This document shows, one piece after another, positions 35,201 to 44,786 of a stretch of 64,000 nucleotides of DNA; the stretch's first letter is position 1, and every line of letters starts with the position of its first letter. This stretch comes from Sphingomonas aliaeris (GTDB taxonomy: Bacteria; Pseudomonadota; Alphaproteobacteria; Sphingomonadales; Sphingomonadaceae), in assembly GCF_016743815.1 (NCBI RefSeq), contig NZ_CP061035.1, forward strand, positions 3,593,001-3,657,000, read 5' to 3'. Both the position numbers and the translations under genes were made by a program. The notes under the pieces were generated by a model. That model was not told the DNA's origin. It was given only the letters and a program-made list of their open reading frames with translations, and did no database searches.

Positions 35201-38083
35201 TCGGGCGAAGTCTATGCCGTCGCGACGACGGCGGATGCGAACGGCAATGTCGCGCGCGCGACCAAATCGGTGTGGCTGGCGGGCGACGATGACTGGTGGT
35301 TCGGCGGCGACAATGGCGACCGCATGGACATCGTGCCCGAGAAGATGACGTACAAGGCCGGCGAGACCGCGCGCTTCCAGGTCCGCATGCCGTTCCGCAG
35401 CGCGACCGCATTGGTCACGGTGGAGCGCGAAGGCGTGCTGTCCAGCTTCGTCACCGAATTGTCGGGCAAGGACCCGGTGGTCGAGGTGCCGATGCCGGGC
35501 AGTTATGCCCCCGACGTGTTCGTTTCCGTCATGGCGGTGCGCGGGCGGGTCGAAGGCGGCTTCTGGAACTGGCTGAGCGGGATCGGGCAGAAGATCGGGC
35601 TGGTCGACGGCCCCCCACAGGCAAACGAACCGACCGCCTTGGTCGATCTGGCCAAGCCCGCCTACCGCCTCGGTATCGCCAAGGTGAAGGTCGGCTGGGA
35701 ATCGCACCAGTTGCAGGTCGCGGTGAAGGCGGACCGGGAACGCTATGCCGCGCGCGACGTGGCGCAGGTCGATGTTCAGGTGAAGACGCCCGACGGCAAG
35801 CCGGCCGCCAGCGCGGAAATCGCCTTTGCGGCCGTGGACGAGGCGTTGCTGCAACTCGCGCCCAACGAATCCTGGGACGTGCTGACCGCGATGATGGGCG
35901 AACGGTCGCTGTCGGTACTGACATCGACCGCGCAGTCGCAGGTCGTCGGCAAGCGCCGCATCGGTCGCAAGGCGGTCGAGGCGGGCGGCGGCGGTGGCGG
36001 CGATTCCTCCGCGCTGAACCGCGAGAATTTCCAGCCGGTCGTGCTGTGGAAGGGCCGCGTCGCGCTGGACGACCAGGGTCGCGCGCAGATCGCAGTGCCG
36101 CTGTCCGACGCGCTGTCGTCGTTCAGGCTGGTGGCGATCGCGACGGACGGTGCGCAACTGTTCGGCACCGGCCGCGCCGATGTTCGCACCGCGCAGGACC
36201 TGTCGATCTTTGCGGGCATGCCGCAACTCGTCCGGTCGGGCGATTTCTACGCCGCCGGCTTCACGCTGCGCAACGGATCGACCAAGCCGATGAAGGTGAC
36301 CGCGACGGTCGACGTCTTCCCGCGCGTGGCACAGGGCAAGCCGTTGACCGTGACGATTCCGGCGGGCGGTGCCGCGCCGGTCGCCTGGAACCTGACCGCG
36401 CCCGAAAACGTCGCCGGTTTGCGCTGGCAGGTGAAGGCGGTGGCCGAGGGCGGCAAAGCGTCCGACCAGCTGACGGTATCGCAGGAGGTGATCCCGGCGA
36501 TCCCGGTCGAGGTCTGGGCGGGCACGCTGGCGCAGGTCGGCGCGAACACGACGATTCCGATCGCACCCCCGGCAGGCGCGCTGCCCCGCCGCGGCACGGT
36601 CGATATCCGGTTGAGCGATACGCTCGCACCGCCGCTAGCCGGGGTGCGGCTGTTCATGGCCGCCTATCCCTACACCTGTTTCGAACAGCAATTGTCGCGC
36701 GCGGTGGCGCTGGGCGATGCGGCGGCGTGGAACCGGCTGGCGGGCGATATCCCGACCTATCAGGCACCCGACGGTCTGCTGCGCTATTGGCCGTCGCAAA
36801 GCCTGACCGGATCGGAATCGCTGACCGCCTATGTCCTGTCGTTGGCCGCGGATGCCGGTTTGCCGATCCCCGAAGGCCCGCGCACCCGCATGATCGAGGC
36901 GATGAAGGCGGTGCTCGACGGACGGCTGCGGCATGAGGATTATGGCGACGTTCGCCTGCAACGCGTGGCGGCCTTCGCGGCGCTCGCGCGGCAGGGTGCG
37001 GCGACGCCGGCCATGCTCGGGCAGCTCGGCATCACGCCGCAGGACATGCCGACGTCGATCCTGTCCGACTATCTGGTCGCGCTCGACCGGGTACAGGGCC
37101 TTGCCAATGCACAGGCGCTGCGGACCAGTGCCGAGGCGGTGTTGCGCACCCGGCTCGTGTACGAAGGTACGCGGCTGGACCTGTCGGACCAGAATAATGC
37201 ACCGTGGTGGCTGATGTCGTCGGGTGACGAAGGCGCGATCAAGGCGGTGATCGCGACGCTCGGCCGGCCCGGCTGGCAGGACGATGCGCCGAAGATGATG
37301 GTCGGCGTCAGCCTGCGCCAGTCGCGCGGGCATTGGGATACGACGACGGCCAATGCCTGGGGCACGATCGCGGCGAAGAAGTTCGCGGCGATCTACCCCG
37401 CCAGCGCGATCACCGGTCCGACGACGATGTCGCTGGGCAGTACGACGATCAGCCGGACATGGCCGCTGTCGGTCGACCTGCGACAGGTCGGTTTCCCGCT
37501 GCCCGCCGCCCCCGCGCCGTTGCGGCTGTCGCAGGCGAGCGGTGCCGGGCCGTGGGCGAACGTCTCCGTTTCCGCCGCCGTTCCGCTGAAGCAGCCGCTG
37601 TTCGCCGGATACCGGATGGAGAAGAAGACCGAGGTCATGCAGGCGCGGACCAAGGGCGTGCTGACGCGCGGCGACGTGGTCAAGGTGACGATCAGCGTCG
37701 AGGCATCGGCCGAGCGCAACTGGGTCGTCGTCAACGATCCGATCCCGGCGGGTGCGACGATCGTCGGCGATCTGGGCGGTCAGTCGAAGCTGCTCAACGC
37801 CGATGCCAAGGCGGGCGACGGCACGTCGTTCGGTGCGATCGATGGCGACGGCAAGGCGTGGGACGTACAGGTCGGGGTGCAGCCGGCCTATATCGAGCGG
37901 CGGAACGATGCGTGGCGCGGCTATTTCAGCTGGGTGCCGCGCGGCCGCTTCACGATCGTCTACGTCATGCGGTTGAACGGCGCGGGTCGCTTCTCGCTCC
38001 CGCCGAGCCGGGTCGAGGCGATGTACTCGCCCGCGATCCGCGCGGCGGTGCCGAATGCCTCGGTGACCGTGGCGCAGCGGTGA
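32282..38083 (+). CDS. Bacterial alpha-2-macroglobulin with thioester motif
   Basis: A large periplasmic protease inhibitor thought to trap foreign proteases when the outer membrane is breached. 1933 residues from ATG 32282, with a signal peptide (MNIAWRIALLTLAIAPVAG) and no lipobox cysteine. MG-type beta domains fill the N-terminal two thirds. The core A2M motif region includes NFQPVVLWKGRVALDDQGRA and SFRLVAIATDGAQLFGTG. The thioester motif CFEQ is at about residue 1466 (YTCFEQQLS), so covalent trapping is possible. A helical ring domain and a C-terminal receptor-like domain (EVMQARTKGVLTRGDVVKV) complete it. pbpC follows about 140 bases downstream, the known A2M-PBP1C partnership that couples trapping with wall repair. 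Confidence 0.93.
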   Translation: MNIAWRIALLTLAIAPVAGFGDNSPQVIMATPGIGGGAIERFTARFSQPMVALGDPRAASPFTVACPVEGEGRWVDPQTFVHEFKSPLPGGTTCDFKLRSDLKSAGGYAATGQRAFKVDAGGPVARAVLPAQYDGEIEEGQVFLVAANLPATPSSVAANAYCAVDGLGEKIAVDVLPADVPATLLGEIGTESWTVRSFLESAGLPATIPASAADRQKAFAGVTALKCRRPLPAGREMALVWGARIAGAGGKLAGADQRFDYTVRKPFTARFECSRVNAQAGCSPVEKAHVRFTAPIAMSDAAKIAITTADGKTIAPVFSDDDKKKATISDIGFAAPLPSAMTAKLSIPAGLKDESGRVLANAERFPLDLRFDEAPPLVKFAAKFGIIEAKEGGILPVTVRNIEPALQGRTRGVEGQSLRVDGSDGDVAQWLRTVDKSDEYASHEIKRGKETVRINDTGSQPVLTSAAGASTPFQLGLPGKGKDFEVVGVPLTKPGFYVVELASPVLGQALLGRKAPRYVASAALVTNMAVHFKWGRERSLAWVTALDSGKPVANAEVRVTDSCTGRLLARGTTDRSGGLYVPPGLPEVETYGSCENGSSAPLMISARAGDDFSFTLTSWGEGIRPYDFDLPYGYDAREEILHTVFDRALVRQGETINMKHIVRKPLGAGFALTPAFTGTLRLSHRGSDTQFDMPLSVDASGIGESSWTASAGAPMGDYDLQVIVGDRTIYTGQSFRVDEYKLPTMRASVAGPKDAVVRPKMLPLDLFVGYLSGGGASNMPVDLRVGYSTHGDSPKDYEAYSFGGIDIAEGVKPLNGDGEEDRTPLPPTQTLPSTLGGDGTARTTIDVPQTLADTTDMLVEMDYQDANGEVLTASRRIPIFMSGVQLGVKTDGWLMKQDDLRLRFVALDTDGKPIANQKISVALYSRQVLTARRRLIGGFYAYDNQMRTTKLSGTCSASTDAQGLAQCAVDPGVSGEVYAVATTADANGNVARATKSVWLAGDDDWWFGGDNGDRMDIVPEKMTYKAGETARFQVRMPFRSATALVTVEREGVLSSFVTELSGKDPVVEVPMPGSYAPDVFVSVMAVRGRVEGGFWNWLSGIGQKIGLVDGPPQANEPTALVDLAKPAYRLGIAKVKVGWESHQLQVAVKADRERYAARDVAQVDVQVKTPDGKPAASAEIAFAAVDEALLQLAPNESWDVLTAMMGERSLSVLTSTAQSQVVGKRRIGRKAVEAGGGGGGDSSALNRENFQPVVLWKGRVALDDQGRAQIAVPLSDALSSFRLVAIATDGAQLFGTGRADVRTAQDLSIFAGMPQLVRSGDFYAAGFTLRNGSTKPMKVTATVDVFPRVAQGKPLTVTIPAGGAAPVAWNLTAPENVAGLRWQVKAVAEGGKASDQLTVSQEVIPAIPVEVWAGTLAQVGANTTIPIAPPAGALPRRGTVDIRLSDTLAPPLAGVRLFMAAYPYTCFEQQLSRAVALGDAAAWNRLAGDIPTYQAPDGLLRYWPSQSLTGSESLTAYVLSLAADAGLPIPEGPRTRMIEAMKAVLDGRLRHEDYGDVRLQRVAAFAALARQGAATPAMLGQLGITPQDMPTSILSDYLVALDRVQGLANAQALRTSAEAVLRTRLVYEGTRLDLSDQNNAPWWLMSSGDEGAIKAVIATLGRPGWQDDAPKMMVGVSLRQSRGHWDTTTANAWGTIAAKKFAAIYPASAITGPTTMSLGSTTISRTWPLSVDLRQVGFPLPAAPAPLRLSQASGAGPWANVSVSAAVPLKQPLFAGYRMEKKTEVMQARTKGVLTRGDVVKVTISVEASAERNWVVVNDPIPAGATIVGDLGGQSKLLNADAKAGDGTSFGAIDGDGKAWDVQVGVQPAYIERRNDAWRGYFSWVPRGRFTIVYVMRLNGAGRFSLPPSRVEAMYSPAIRAAVPNASVTVAQR

Positions 38084-38111
38084 AGACGTGCCGGGCAACG
38101 AACCCAAACCC

Positions 38112-38193
38112 CCGTTCGCCCTGAGCCTGTCGAACGGCGTGTCACGAGCGAGTCGCCTCGGGCAGGTGCTTCGACAGGCCCGGCACGAACCGG
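38112..38193. repeat. Dispersed palindromic repeat between A2M gene and pbpC
   Basis: The left arm starts CCGTTCGCCCTGAGCC and the right arm ends GGCCCGGCACGAACCGG. They are partial reverse complements with TGTCGAAC and GCTTCGACA as inner blocks. It is the same family as 53189-53258 and the repeat interrupted by the IS110 element. It lies in the spacer between two co-oriented genes and could attenuate or stabilise their shared mRNA. Confidence 0.75.
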
Positions 38194-38222
38194 TGTGGGA
38201 GAGGGCGCTCACCAAAAAGGGG

Positions 38223-40319
38223 ATGACGCTCCTCGGACTGTTCCTGTTCGTCCTCGCGTTCGCCGCGATCGACTATGCCACCCTGCCCCCGCCGCTGCCC
38301 GATTACGCCCGCACCCGCGCGGCGTGGCATCCCTCCGAAGCGTGGCTGTACGACCGCCACGGCCGGCTGATCGATTCCGCGCGTGTCGATTTCGCCGCGC
38401 GCCGGCTTGGCTGGACACCGCTCGACACGGTATCGCCGGTCGCACGCGAGACGATCGTCGCGGCGGAGGACCGGCGCTTCTTCGATCACGGCGGCGTCGA
38501 TACGCTCGCGATGATCGGCGCGCTGCGCGACCGGATCATGGGCCGGCGCCATCGCGGCGCCAGCACCGTGTCGATGCAGGTCGCGGGCTTCCTCGCGCCC
38601 GATCTCGCCGCGCCCGGCGCACGCGGCCTGCGCGACAAATTGCGCCAGATGCGCGCCGGCTGGGCGATCGAGCGCACCTGGAGCAAGGACCAGATCCTCG
38701 AGGCATATCTGAACCTCGCCGGGTTTCGCGGTGAGGCGCAGGGGATCGGCGCGGCGGCGCTGGGGCTGTTCGGCAAGACGCCGGACGCCCTGTCGCGCGA
38801 CGATGCCATCCTGCTTGCGGCTTTGTTGCCCGAACCGCAGGCGGCATCCGGGATCGTCGCGCGCCGCGCCTGCGCCCTGTCGCACGACACGGACTGCACG
38901 CGCTTCGCCGGACAGGCGGCGTCGATGCTCGGCCCGGCGCGCAGCCTCGCGCTCGATCCCGGGCTCGCACCGCATCTGGGTCAACGCCTGCTGACCAAGG
39001 CTGGCGACCGCATCACCACGACGCTGGATGCCGGCGTCCAACGCGCGGCGATCGTCGCGCTCAGGCGTCAGTTGCAGGGCCTGGGCGGCGCCCGCGCCCG
39101 CGACGGCGCGGTGGTGGTGGTCGACAATGCGAGCGGCGACGTGCTCGCCTATGTCGGCGGGATCGGCGGCGCGTCCACCGCCGCCTCGGTCGATGGCGCG
39201 AACAGCTATCGTCAGGCGGGATCGACGCTGAAGCCGTTCCTCTACGCACAGGCGATCGAGAAGGGCTATCTGACCCCCGCCTCGATCCTCGACGATTCAC
39301 CCGTCCAGCTGGACACCGCGTCCGGCCTGTACGTGCCGCAGAATTACGACCACGCCTTCAAGGGGCCGGTGTCCGCCCGCAATGCGCTGGCCGGGTCGCT
39401 CAACGTCCCCGCCGTCCGCACCTTGCTGCTGGTCGGGGTCGAGCCGTTCCGCGACCGGCTGTGGGATATCGGCTATCGCGGTCTGGTCGAGGACGGGCAA
39501 TATTACGGGTTCAGCCTCGCGCTCGGCTCCGCCGAGGTGACGCTGCTGGAGCAGGCGGATGCCTATCGCGCGCTGGCAAATCATGGCCTCTGGACCCCGC
39601 TCAGGCTGACGAAGGACGATCCCCGGCCGGCCCCGCGCCGCATCACCAGCGCGCAGGCGGCATGGCTGGTATCCGACATGATCGCCGATCCCGATGCGCG
39701 CACCCAGACGTTCGGGCCCGACAGCGCGTTGCGGCTGCCATTCTGGGCGGCGGTGAAGACCGGCACGTCCAAGGCGATGCGCGACAATTGGTGTATCGGC
39801 TTCTCCGATCGCTTCACCGTCGCGGTATGGGTCGGGAATCTGGAAGGCGATCCGATGCGCGCGGTGTCGGGCACGAGCGGCGCGGCACCGGTATGGCGCG
39901 ACCTGATGATGGCGCTGCACGCCGACCGGCCGGGCCGCGCGCCGGCCCGTCCGAACGGTATCGAGCAGCGCCGGATCGCGTTCGGATCCGGCCTCGAGCG
40001 CCCCCGCACCGAATATTTCCTGGCCGGGACGGGACAGGCGCAGATCGCCGCCGCACCGCCCCGGTCGCGCCGTCCGCGGATCGTGAATCCCGTTTCGGGC
40101 AGCGTCTATGCGATCGATCCCGATATCCCGATCGACCGGCAGAGGCTGGCGATCGGCGTCTCGGGCGAGGTGACCGCGCACCGGCTGATGCTGGACCGCC
40201 GCGATCTGGGGGCGGCGGACGGCAAGCCGCTGGTCCTCGCCGCGCCCGGCCGCCACCTGTTGCGGCTGACCGACGTCGCCGGGCGCGTCGTCGATCAGGT
40301 GATGTTCACCGTTCGCTAG
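38223..40319 (+). CDS. pbpC: Penicillin-binding protein 1C
   Basis: A bifunctional peptidoglycan glycosyltransferase/transpeptidase, inner-membrane anchored. 698 residues from ATG 38223 (AAAAGGGG just upstream); an in-frame GTG at 38193 is less likely. The helix LLGLFLFVLAFAAIDYATL anchors it. The GT51 domain has VAAEDRRFFDHGGVD and GASTVSMQVAGFL. The transpeptidase domain has catalytic Ser at about 334 in QAGSTLKPFLYA, SLNVPAV and KTGTS at about 512. The C-terminal BiPBP_C-type domain (PRIVNPVSGSVYAIDPDIPI) is specific to PBP1C. It follows the alpha-2-macroglobulin gene, its usual partner, across a palindromic repeat. Confidence 0.95.
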   Translation: MTLLGLFLFVLAFAAIDYATLPPPLPDYARTRAAWHPSEAWLYDRHGRLIDSARVDFAARRLGWTPLDTVSPVARETIVAAEDRRFFDHGGVDTLAMIGALRDRIMGRRHRGASTVSMQVAGFLAPDLAAPGARGLRDKLRQMRAGWAIERTWSKDQILEAYLNLAGFRGEAQGIGAAALGLFGKTPDALSRDDAILLAALLPEPQAASGIVARRACALSHDTDCTRFAGQAASMLGPARSLALDPGLAPHLGQRLLTKAGDRITTTLDAGVQRAAIVALRRQLQGLGGARARDGAVVVVDNASGDVLAYVGGIGGASTAASVDGANSYRQAGSTLKPFLYAQAIEKGYLTPASILDDSPVQLDTASGLYVPQNYDHAFKGPVSARNALAGSLNVPAVRTLLLVGVEPFRDRLWDIGYRGLVEDGQYYGFSLALGSAEVTLLEQADAYRALANHGLWTPLRLTKDDPRPAPRRITSAQAAWLVSDMIADPDARTQTFGPDSALRLPFWAAVKTGTSKAMRDNWCIGFSDRFTVAVWVGNLEGDPMRAVSGTSGAAPVWRDLMMALHADRPGRAPARPNGIEQRRIAFGSGLERPRTEYFLAGTGQAQIAAAPPRSRRPRIVNPVSGSVYAIDPDIPIDRQRLAIGVSGEVTAHRLMLDRRDLGAADGKPLVLAAPGRHLLRLTDVAGRVVDQVMFTVR

Positions 40320-40322
40320 GGC

Positions 40323-42917
40323 TTAACCCAAGCTTTTCGACGCCTGTTCGAACATGTCCTTCGACAGGCCCGGCGTCGCGACGATGCGTTCCAGTTCGGC
40401 GCGCATTCGCGTCGCGCGCTCCTCGGCGAAACGGCGCCAGCGACCGAGCGGCGGCAGCAGCTTCGCGGCCGTCTGCGGGTTGAGCTTGTCGAGGGCGATC
40501 AACTGGTCCGCGACGAAGCGATATCCCTCCCCGCTTGCCGCGTTGAACGCGCGCTGGTTGACCGCGAATGCGCTTATCAGCGCCCGCGCGCGGTTCGGAT
40601 TGGCGAGCGTGAAGTCGCGGTGGCGGGACAGCGTCTGCACCTGTTCCAGCGTGTCGTCACGCGGCGACAGCGCCTGCGTCTGGAACCATTTGTCCAGCAC
40701 CAGCGCATTGTCCGAATAGCGATTGTAGAAGATGTCGAGCGCCGCGACGCGTTCGGCTGAATCCCCGGCGACCAGCACGCCGAGTGCCCCCTGCCGATCG
40801 GTCATGTTGTCCGCCGCCTCGAACTGCTTGAACGCAAGTGCCGCCGCATCGCAGGCGCCGCTCGCCGCGATATAGCCGAGCGCGACCGTCTTCAGACGGC
40901 GCAGGCCCTTGGCGGCAGGCGAATAGACGAACGCGTCCGCCTGGGTCGAGGCATAAGCGGCACGCCAGCGCACATCCAGCGCCTTGCCGAGATCGCGCCG
41001 CAGCGCCTCCCGCGCGCGGAAGATCGCTTCGGGATCCACTAAAGCCATCTGGTCACCGATGAAATTGTCGGACGGCAGCAACACCGCCTCCGCGACGAAA
41101 GCGGGGTCGAGCGCGGCATCATCCAGCGTATGCGCGACCGCGGCGATCACCGCCTTATGGTCCGCCTGCCCGGTCGCCGCGGCCTGTACCAAAGTATCCA
41201 GCATCAATTGCTGCATTGCCTCGTACCGGGCGAAGGGATCGTCGTCATGCGCACTGAGGAATGCGAGATCGTCGGCGCTGCGGTCCGTTTCCACCACCAC
41301 GGGCGCGGAGAAACCGCGGTTGATCGACAATATCGGGCGTTCGGTGACGCCGTCGAACACCAGTTGCTCCGAAGGTCCGTCGAGCAGGACGAGCCGTTCG
41401 GGCGCCAGCGTCGTCGCGGTGTCGGCGCCAAACAGCTTCAGCTTGATCGGCAGGACCATCGGCTGCTTGACCGGCTGTCCGGGCGTGACGGGCACGCGCT
41501 GCGACAGGGTCAGCGTCGCGCGGCTGCCACCGGCATCTTGACGCAGCGTGGCGGTCAGGCGCGGCGTGCCGGCCTGCGAATACCACAGGCGGAATTGCGA
41601 CAGGTCCTCGCCGCTCGCTTCCTCCATCGACGCGACGAAATCCTCGCACGTCGCCGCCGTGCCGTCGAAGCGATCGAAATACAGGTCGGACCCCGCGCGG
41701 AACCGTTCGGGCCCAAGGATCGTGGCGATCATGCGGATCACCTCGGCCCCCTTGTTGTAGATCGTCGCGGTGTAGAAGTTCGATATCTCCTGATATTCGT
41801 CGGGACGGATCGGGTGCGCGAGCGGCCCCGCATCTTCCGGGAATTGTGCCGCGCGCAAGCCGCGCACATCCTCGATCCGCTTCACCGCGGCGCTGCCCTG
41901 ATCGGCGGAAAAGCCCTGATCGCGGAACACGGTGAAGCCTTCCTTCAGGCTCAGCTGGAACCAGTCGCGGCACGTGACGCGGTTGCCCGACCAGTTGTGG
42001 AAATATTCGTGCGCCACGACCGCGGCGATCGCATCGAAATCGTAATCCGTCGCGGTGTCGGCATCGGCCAGGATGTAGCGGCTGTTGAAGATGTTCAGCC
42101 CCTTATTCTCCATCGCGCCGAAGTTGAAATCGTCCACCGCGACGATGTTGAACACGTCCAGATCGTATTCGCGGCCATAGACCTGCTCGTCCCACGTCAT
42201 CGACGTCTGCAACGCGGCGAGCGCATGCGCGGTCTTGGGCAGGTCGGCGGCGCGGACCCAGATGCCGAGCGAAACCTCGCGCCCCGAACGCGTCGTGAAG
42301 GTCGTCGTGTTGGCGACCAGATCGCCCGCGACGAGCGCGAACAGATAGCAGGGCTTGGGATAGGGATCGTGCCATTCCGCCCAGTGCCGCCCGTCCGGGG
42401 CATCGCCCTGCGCGACCGGATCGCCATTCGCCAGCAGCACGGGATAACGCTTCTTGTCCGCCGTCATCCGCACCTTGTAGATGCTGAGCACGTCCGGCCG
42501 GTCCGGGAAGAAGGTGATCCGGCGAAACCCCTCCGCCTCGCACTGCGTGCACAGATTGCCGCCCGACGCATACAGGCCCATCAACTGCGTGTTGCGATCC
42601 GGCGCGATCTCGACCTCGGTCTCGACCACGTGATCGGTACCGGACAGCGGCACGACGAGCGCATCGTTCTCGATCCGCCAGTCGTTCACCGCGACGCCGT
42701 CGACCTTGACCGACAGCGGCGTCTGCCCGCCGCCGTCCAGCACCAAAGGCCGGTCATGCGCACTGTCGCGGACCACGTGAAGCGTCGCGCGCACCAGCGT
42801 CGCGGCAGCATCCAGCGAGAAATCGAGTGCGATTTCCGGTACTTGCCAATCGGGCGGGGTGTAATCCTCGCGGCGGGTGACATGGGGAATGGCGGTGGCG
42901 GTCTGTATGTCGAGCAT
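40323..42917 (-). CDS. pepN: Aminopeptidase N (M1 family)
   Basis: A zinc aminopeptidase with broad N-terminal specificity, cytoplasmic, in peptide turnover. 864 residues from ATG 42917 (MLDIQTATAIPHVTRRED); an in-frame ATG at 42953 would add 12 residues. FGAMENKGLNIFNS is the GAMEN substrate-anchor motif. AHEYFHNWSGNRVTCRDWFQ is the HExxH zinc site, with SLKEGFTVFRDQ supplying the third ligand and FYTATIYNKGAEVIRM the catalytic Tyr region. The C-terminal ~320 residues form the helical bowl (ALGVLVAGDSAERVAALDIF). It is convergent with pbpC, with only a few bases between the stops. Confidence 0.95.
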   Translation of the reverse strand: MLDIQTATAIPHVTRREDYTPPDWQVPEIALDFSLDAAATLVRATLHVVRDSAHDRPLVLDGGGQTPLSVKVDGVAVNDWRIENDALVVPLSGTDHVVETEVEIAPDRNTQLMGLYASGGNLCTQCEAEGFRRITFFPDRPDVLSIYKVRMTADKKRYPVLLANGDPVAQGDAPDGRHWAEWHDPYPKPCYLFALVAGDLVANTTTFTTRSGREVSLGIWVRAADLPKTAHALAALQTSMTWDEQVYGREYDLDVFNIVAVDDFNFGAMENKGLNIFNSRYILADADTATDYDFDAIAAVVAHEYFHNWSGNRVTCRDWFQLSLKEGFTVFRDQGFSADQGSAAVKRIEDVRGLRAAQFPEDAGPLAHPIRPDEYQEISNFYTATIYNKGAEVIRMIATILGPERFRAGSDLYFDRFDGTAATCEDFVASMEEASGEDLSQFRLWYSQAGTPRLTATLRQDAGGSRATLTLSQRVPVTPGQPVKQPMVLPIKLKLFGADTATTLAPERLVLLDGPSEQLVFDGVTERPILSINRGFSAPVVVETDRSADDLAFLSAHDDDPFARYEAMQQLMLDTLVQAAATGQADHKAVIAAVAHTLDDAALDPAFVAEAVLLPSDNFIGDQMALVDPEAIFRAREALRRDLGKALDVRWRAAYASTQADAFVYSPAAKGLRRLKTVALGYIAASGACDAAALAFKQFEAADNMTDRQGALGVLVAGDSAERVAALDIFYNRYSDNALVLDKWFQTQALSPRDDTLEQVQTLSRHRDFTLANPNRARALISAFAVNQRAFNAASGEGYRFVADQLIALDKLNPQTAAKLLPPLGRWRRFAEERATRMRAELERIVATPGLSKDMFEQASKSLG

Positions 42918-43026
42918 GGTGCAGAGGTAAGGTCGCACGGCGTACGATGCCATCTAAATCGCAAGGCTTGCGCACGCCCGCCCGCGTGCTACCCCGCTGA
43001 CACACAGTGAAATGCAAGGTCATATC

Positions 43027-44746
43027 ATGGTATCGAAGATTGGCGCGGGTTTCCTTGTCGCACTGGTAAGTGTCGCCGGGGTCGATGCCGCCGCCGAGCA
43101 AAAGAAGCGCCCTGTGCCGGTCGCACCTGCCCCCCGCGCCCGCCGCCACCCCGGCCCCGAAACCCCGCGATCTAAAGGCGATCAACGCGGAATTGACCAA
43201 GCCGTTGCCCGACGACCAGTTGGCGATGAAGGCGCATGTCGTGTTCCTCGCGTCCGACGCGATGCGCGGGCGCGAGGCGGGCAGCCCGGAATATGACATC
43301 GCCGCGCAGTACGTCGCGTCGCAATTCTACGCGGCGGGGTTGCGTCCGGCCGGAGACGATGGCGGCTATCTGCAGAAAGTGCCCCTGACGACGTTCCGCG
43401 CGACGGATCGCGGCGACCTGATCCTGACGCGCAAGGGGTCGGCGCCGCAAAAGCTGGCGTTCGGGGAAGATTATGTGCCCGGCGTCAATCCGGGCGCGCG
43501 CGCGACCGTGATCGACGCGCCGGTCGTGTTCGTCGGCTACGGACTGATCGCGCCCGACAGCAAGCGCGACGATTATGCCGGCGTCGACGTGAAGGGCAAG
43601 ATCGTCGCCTATTTCGGCGGCGCACCGGCCAGCCTGCAAAGTGAGGAACGCGCGCATTTCTCCTCCCCCGCGACCAAGGCGGCGATCGCCGAGGCGCAGG
43701 GCGCGGTGGGCGCGATCCTGATCACGCGTGAGGGCGGCGCGGCGTTCCAGCGCCTGTCGCAGCGCTGGGACAGCGCGCGGACGACCTGGGCCAGACCGGA
43801 CGGCACCGGCAAGCGGATGGGCGTCCCCATGCTCGGGACGCTCAGCCCGGCGGGCGCTGCGAAACTATTCGTCGGCGCGAAGACGCCCTGGGCCGATGTG
43901 CTGAAACGCGCCGCCGACAGCGAGGCGAGCTTCACCGCCGAACCGCTGCCCGGCACGTTGGCGGTATCGATCAAGACCAGTTTCGAAGCAGGCCTGAGCA
44001 GCAATATCGTCGGCGTGATCCCGGGGAGCGATCCGAAGCTGGGCAAGGAAGTCGTCGTCCTGTCCGCGCATCTCGATCATATCGGCGTAGGCCGCGCGGA
44101 CGAGAGCGGCGACACGATCTATAACGGGGCGGAGGACAATGCGGTCGGCATCGCCAGCCTGATCGAGGAGGCCAAGCGCTTCAAGACCAGCGGAAAACCG
44201 CCGCGCAGGACCGTCATGTTCCTCGCGGTGACGGCGGAGGAAAAGGGGTTGGTCGGCGCGGACTATTTTGCCAACCACCCGACCGTGCCGATCTCGACGA
44301 TCGTCGCCGACGTCAATCTCGACATGCCGATCCTGACCTTCGCGTTCGAGGATATGACGGTGTACGGCGCGGATCGCTCGACGTTGGGCCCGATCGTATC
44401 GAAGGCGGTCGAGGCGCTGGGCGTTCATATGGGTCCCGACCCGGATCCGAGCCAGGGCTTCTTCGTGCGATCGGACCATTATCGCTTCGTCCAGCAGGGC
44501 GTGCCCTCGGTCTTCCTGTGGCCGGGACAGGCCGGCCCCGGAAAGGCGGCCTATGCCGATTTCTTCGCCAAACATTATCACCGTCCGTCCGACGAGGCAT
44601 GGCAGCCGCTAGACTGGGCGCAGGGCGTCCGGTTCGTCGGCGTGAACTACGCCATCGCGCGCGAGATCGCCGACGGCGACGAGCGACCGCGCTGGAACAA
44701 GGGTGATTTCTTCGGGCTGTTGTACAAGGGCTATGGCGCGCGGTGA
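43027..44746 (+). CDS. M28-family zinc metallopeptidase, frameshifted in leader
   Basis: A secreted or periplasmic aminopeptidase of family M28 with a PA domain. The signal peptide (MVSKIGAGFLVALVSVAG, ATG 43027) is in one frame. The mature part continues in another, from PAPAATPAPKPRDLKAI onward. One C too many in the C6 run at 43130-43135 accounts for the shift, and removal gives a ~572-residue protein. Zinc ligands lie in LSAHLDHIGVG (H, D), GAEDNAVGIAS (D), AVTAEEKGLVGADYF (catalytic and ligand Glu) and FFVRSDHYRFVQQGVPS (final His). The shift is probably a sequencing error. It is followed by an M48 peptidase gene on the same strand, 40 bases away. Confidence 0.87.
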
Positions 44747-44786
44747 CCGGTTCGGGTCGCTGAACGGATACAGGGGGGACAGGCGA

